DNA from: JAXMAO01 sp046350375
GTDB lineage: Bacteria; Planctomycetota; Phycisphaerae; UBA1845; UTPLA1
Length of the DNA: 64,000 bases
Reading direction: 5' to 3'
Assembly (NCBI GenBank): GCA_046350375.1
Contig: JAXMAO010000002.1
Location: forward strand, 62,001 to 126,000
Under the pieces are notes generated by a model. That model saw nothing but the letters and a program-made list of their open reading frames with translations. It made no database searches and had not been told where the DNA came from. The position numbers were made by a program, and so were the translations under genes. Below are positions 61,575 through 64,000 of the stretch, piece after piece; within the stretch, counting starts at the first letter, position 1, and each line of letters starts with the position of its first letter.

Positions 61575-63821
61575 ATGGACCCGCACCGCTGGCAACAGGT
61601 CAAGGCGCTGTTCGACGCCGTGCGCGATGCCCCGCCCGGCGAGCGCGACGCGGCACTGCGCGCCGCCGACGCCGACCTGCGCGGCGAGGTGCAGTCGCTC
61701 CTGGCGCATCACGACCGGCTCGGCGGCTATCTCGAGACGCCTGCGCCAGCCGGTGGAGCGGCCACGGGCGTCGACCCGGCCGCCACCGACGCGCCCGGAC
61801 GCGTCGGGCCGTATCGCATCCTCCATCCGATCGGCAGCGGCGGCATGGGGGCGGTCTATCTGGCCGAGCAGAACAATCCGCGCCGGCAGGTGGCGCTGAA
61901 GCTGTTGCGGGCCGGGGCCCACTCGCCCGGGTCGGTGCGCCGCTTCCGCCAGGAGGCGGCGCTGCTGGCGCGGCTGCACCACCCGGGCATTGCCCAGGTG
62001 ATTGAGGCCGGCGCGACGCCCGCCGGCCAGCCGTTCATCGCGATGGAGTTTGTCCCCGGCGAGCCGCTTACGGCGTTTGCGCGCGAGCAGCGGTTGTCGC
62101 GGGTCGAGCGGCTGCGACTGTTCGGCGATGTCTGCGCCGCGGTGCAATATGCCCACCAGAAGGGGGTCATCCATCGCGACCTGAAGCCGAGCAACATCCT
62201 GGTGACGACCGACGACGCGACCGCCGGCGCGGTGCCGACCGTCGACGGAACTCGCCGCGCCCTGGTCGCGCGGCCGAAGGTGCTGGACTTTGGAATTGCC
62301 CGCGCGATCGACGGCGAGACGTCGGCGACCACCGCCCAGACGCACGTCGGCCAGTTGCTCGGCACGCTGCCCTACATCAGCCCGGAGCAGCTCGGCGGCG
62401 ATCCGCTCAACATCGACACCCGCGCCGACGTCTATGCCCTGGGGGTGATCCTGTTCGAACTGTTGACCGGCCGGCTCCCGCACGACGTCGGCGCGCGGCC
62501 GCTGCCCGACGCGGTGCGGATGGTCGCCGAGCAGGACGCGCCGCTCGCCGGGTCGATCGACCGCACGCTGCGCGGCGACCTGGAAACCATCGTCGCCAAG
62601 GCGCTCGAGAAGGACCGCGAGCAGCGCTACGGCTCGGCCGCCGAGCTGGCAGCAGACCTCGAGCGCTTTCTGCGTCACGAGCCGATCCAGGCCCGCCCGC
62701 CGACCACGCTGTATCAGCTGCGCAAGTTTGCGCGGCGCAATCGCGGGCTGGTTGGCGCGGCGGCGGCGACGCTGCTGGCGCTGACCGCGGGCATCGTCGG
62801 AACGACCTGGCAGGCGGTGGTCGCGACGCGCGCCACGCGCGAGGCCCGCGCCGCGGCCGACCGGTTCGAGTCGCTCTACCGCTTCTTCGCCGGCATGCTG
62901 GCGGCCGTGCCGGCGCCCGCCCCGCGCGCGGGCGCCTCGGCGGCGGACGAACCGGCCGGCAGAACCGTGACGCTGGCGGCGATGCTCGACCGCGCCGCCG
63001 AGAGCGTCGATCAGCGGCTCGCGGGCCAGGAGAACGTCCAGGCCGTGGTGCATCACACGCTGGGGCGGGCCTATTACGCGCTGCGGCTGTATGACGCGGC
63101 CGAGGCGGAATGGCGCTCGGCGCTGTCGCTGTACACGCGCTGCGTCGGCCCGGACGACGCCGGCACGCTGACGGTCGTCTCGAACCTCGGCCTGCTCGCG
63201 AACGCCCGCGGCCGTTTGCCCGAGGCCGAGGCGCTGTTCGACCGCGCCCTGGCCGCGCAGCGGCGCACGCTTGGGCGCGACCACCCGGACGTGTTCCTCT
63301 CGATGATCGACCTGCTCTCGGTCCGCGATGCGCTGGGGCGCGCGGCGTCGGCCGACGCGTTGCGCGACGAAGCCGGCCGGCTTGCGCCGCGCGTGCTGGC
63401 CGGCGCGCCGCGCGACGGCGTGATCCAGTGCGCCCTGATGTTGGGAGAATCGCTGCTGCAGCGCGACCGCTTCGCCGCGGCGATGCCGATCTACGAGGCA
63501 CTGCTGACCGCCATCACCCGGCCCGGCGCGGGGCGCGACATCCGCCGCGAGGCGAGCGTCGAGCTGCGCTGCGGCGCCTGTCTCGAACATCTGCGCCGCT
63601 TCGAGCCGGCCGAGCGCCATTTGCGCCGCGCGCTGGCGCTGTGTGAATCGTTCGCCGCGCCGAACAGCGACGAGGTCGCCGAGGCGGTCGAGGCGCTCGC
63701 CTGCCTCTACGAGGCCCAGGGTCGAAACGCCGAGGGCCGCGCATTCCGCGCCCGGCTGGCGGCCACGTCACGCCCGGCCGACTCACCCTCCGGCGGCACC
63801 AGCCAGCCCGCCCGCCCGTGA
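61575..63821 (+). CDS. Ser/Thr protein kinase paired with the ECF sigma factor
   Basis: 748 residues. A short N-terminal region ('RWQQVKALFDAVRDAPPGER') typical of this group leads to a kinase domain (about 75-360). It has 'IGSGGMGAVYLAEQ', 'VALKLLRAGAH', 'HRDLKPSN', 'KVLDFGIAR' and 'LPYISPEQLGGD'. A helix (about 391-415, 'LVGAAAATLLALTAGIVGTTW') leads to a TPR C-terminal half. A Pro/Ala-rich segment about residue 450 separates the two. Homologous to the kinase at 53131 but without its long insert. It probably senses a signal outside the membrane and acts on the adjacent sigma factor. Confidence 0.9.
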   Translation: MDPHRWQQVKALFDAVRDAPPGERDAALRAADADLRGEVQSLLAHHDRLGGYLETPAPAGGAATGVDPAATDAPGRVGPYRILHPIGSGGMGAVYLAEQNNPRRQVALKLLRAGAHSPGSVRRFRQEAALLARLHHPGIAQVIEAGATPAGQPFIAMEFVPGEPLTAFAREQRLSRVERLRLFGDVCAAVQYAHQKGVIHRDLKPSNILVTTDDATAGAVPTVDGTRRALVARPKVLDFGIARAIDGETSATTAQTHVGQLLGTLPYISPEQLGGDPLNIDTRADVYALGVILFELLTGRLPHDVGARPLPDAVRMVAEQDAPLAGSIDRTLRGDLETIVAKALEKDREQRYGSAAELAADLERFLRHEPIQARPPTTLYQLRKFARRNRGLVGAAAATLLALTAGIVGTTWQAVVATRATREARAAADRFESLYRFFAGMLAAVPAPAPRAGASAADEPAGRTVTLAAMLDRAAESVDQRLAGQENVQAVVHHTLGRAYYALRLYDAAEAEWRSALSLYTRCVGPDDAGTLTVVSNLGLLANARGRLPEAEALFDRALAAQRRTLGRDHPDVFLSMIDLLSVRDALGRAASADALRDEAGRLAPRVLAGAPRDGVIQCALMLGESLLQRDRFAAAMPIYEALLTAITRPGAGRDIRREASVELRCGACLEHLRRFEPAERHLRRALALCESFAAPNSDEVAEAVEALACLYEAQGRNAEGRAFRARLAATSRPADSPSGGTSQPARP

Positions 63822-63848
63822 CGAGCAGAATCGCCCCGCGCGACGAGG

Positions 63849-63854
63849 TAGAAT
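63849..63854 (+). promoter_or_regulatory. TAGAAT -10-like box at a gene start
   Basis: TAGAAT overlaps an in-frame ATG at 63853 and lies 7 bp before the ATG at 63862. If it is the -10 element, the message starts at or next to 63862 and is leaderless. Confidence 0.3.
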
Positions 63855-63861
63855 GAAAGAC

Positions 63862-64000
63862 ATGCCCCGTGGAGAGTCCGCGATCGCGACCGATAACGCG
63901 CGCCGGTCGGCAACGGCTGCCCTGGCCTGGCTCGCCGGCCTGGCGGCGCTGACCGCCGCCGCCAGCGCGCATCCCGGTCCGCATCACGAGATTGCCGCCA
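63862..64000 (+). CDS. Start of a secreted protein, cut by the window end
   Basis: The reading 'MPRGESAIATDNARRSATAA' continues with a hydrophobic core 'ALAWLAGLAALTAAASA' and a cleavage-like end before 'HPGPHHEI'. This is a signal peptide. The frame is open to the edge. An alternative ATG lies three codons upstream (63853) inside the TAGAAT box, so I prefer 63862. The histidine-rich mature start ('HPGPHH') is of unknown meaning. No function can be given. Confidence 0.5.
   Translation, partial: MPRGESAIATDNARRSATAALAWLAGLAALTAAASAHPGPHHEIAA

Overview
The window reads as high-GC chromosomal DNA from a planctomycete, most likely of the Phycisphaerae type. The signs are an ECF sigma factor followed by a Ser/Thr kinase, a second Ser/Thr kinase fused to TPRs, secreted proteins with dockerin-like ends and repeated CC...GGTPQG...TTC modules, a HAF-repeat protein with a PEP-CTERM tail, a MAF flagellin-glycosylation protein, and lpxA, which implies an outer membrane with lipid A. 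This assignment is inference from gene families; there is no rRNA in the window.

Layout. 0-7.7 kb: housekeeping genes (metH running off the left edge, a methyltransferase, folK, a HAD lipoprotein, pruA) and a PEP-CTERM HAF-repeat protein. A terminator-ended candidate small RNA lies before folK and palindromic repeats lie at 6.3 and 7.7 kb. 8.1-24.2 kb: a cell-surface and flagellin-modification region. It holds flagellin, rlmI, an HDOD protein, neuB, neuA, two glycosyltransferases, asnB, a GT2 transferase, a MAF protein and a coupled radical-SAM-like protein. Between the GT2 gene and the MAF gene lies a 47-residue hydrophobic peptide gene with a near-perfect Shine-Dalgarno and a textbook sigma-54 promoter. 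24.2-31.4 kb: a stand-alone topoisomerase VI B subunit, two TPR proteins and a PafA-like phosphatase. 31.5-36.2 kb: a membrane protein, a zinc-ribbon membrane protein, folE, a BMP lipoprotein, coaD and tRNA-Arg(TCG), most of them interrupted by small indels. 36.3-41.9 kb: three membrane or lipoprotein genes, lpxA, ferritin and an ABC permease. 42.1-51.3 kb: a tight six-gene cluster of three SPFH (HflK/HflC-like) proteins, an ABC ATPase, an ABC permease and a membrane-anchored helical-repeat protein. 51.4-64 kb: a beta-helix secreted protein, a TPR kinase, a small lipoprotein, a large subtilase, the sigma factor and kinase pair, and the start of a secreted protein.

How the genes fit together. 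neuA, neuB, MAF and flagellin together suggest that a nonulosonic acid (sialic- or pseudaminic-like sugar) is made, CMP-activated and attached to flagellin; the glycosyltransferases and asnB look like an adjoining surface-glycan set. The SPFH/ABC cluster looks like a membrane-microdomain-linked exporter and is the best candidate here for an undescribed multi-gene system. The sigma-54-driven peptide is the best candidate for an undescribed small gene.

Caution. About a dozen genes contain one or more frameshifts. They are concentrated at 13.3-16.5 kb and 31.8-35.1 kb, and they hit genes that are normally indispensable (folE, coaD). Locally poor consensus sequence is a likelier cause than gene decay, so coordinates inside those genes are approximate.
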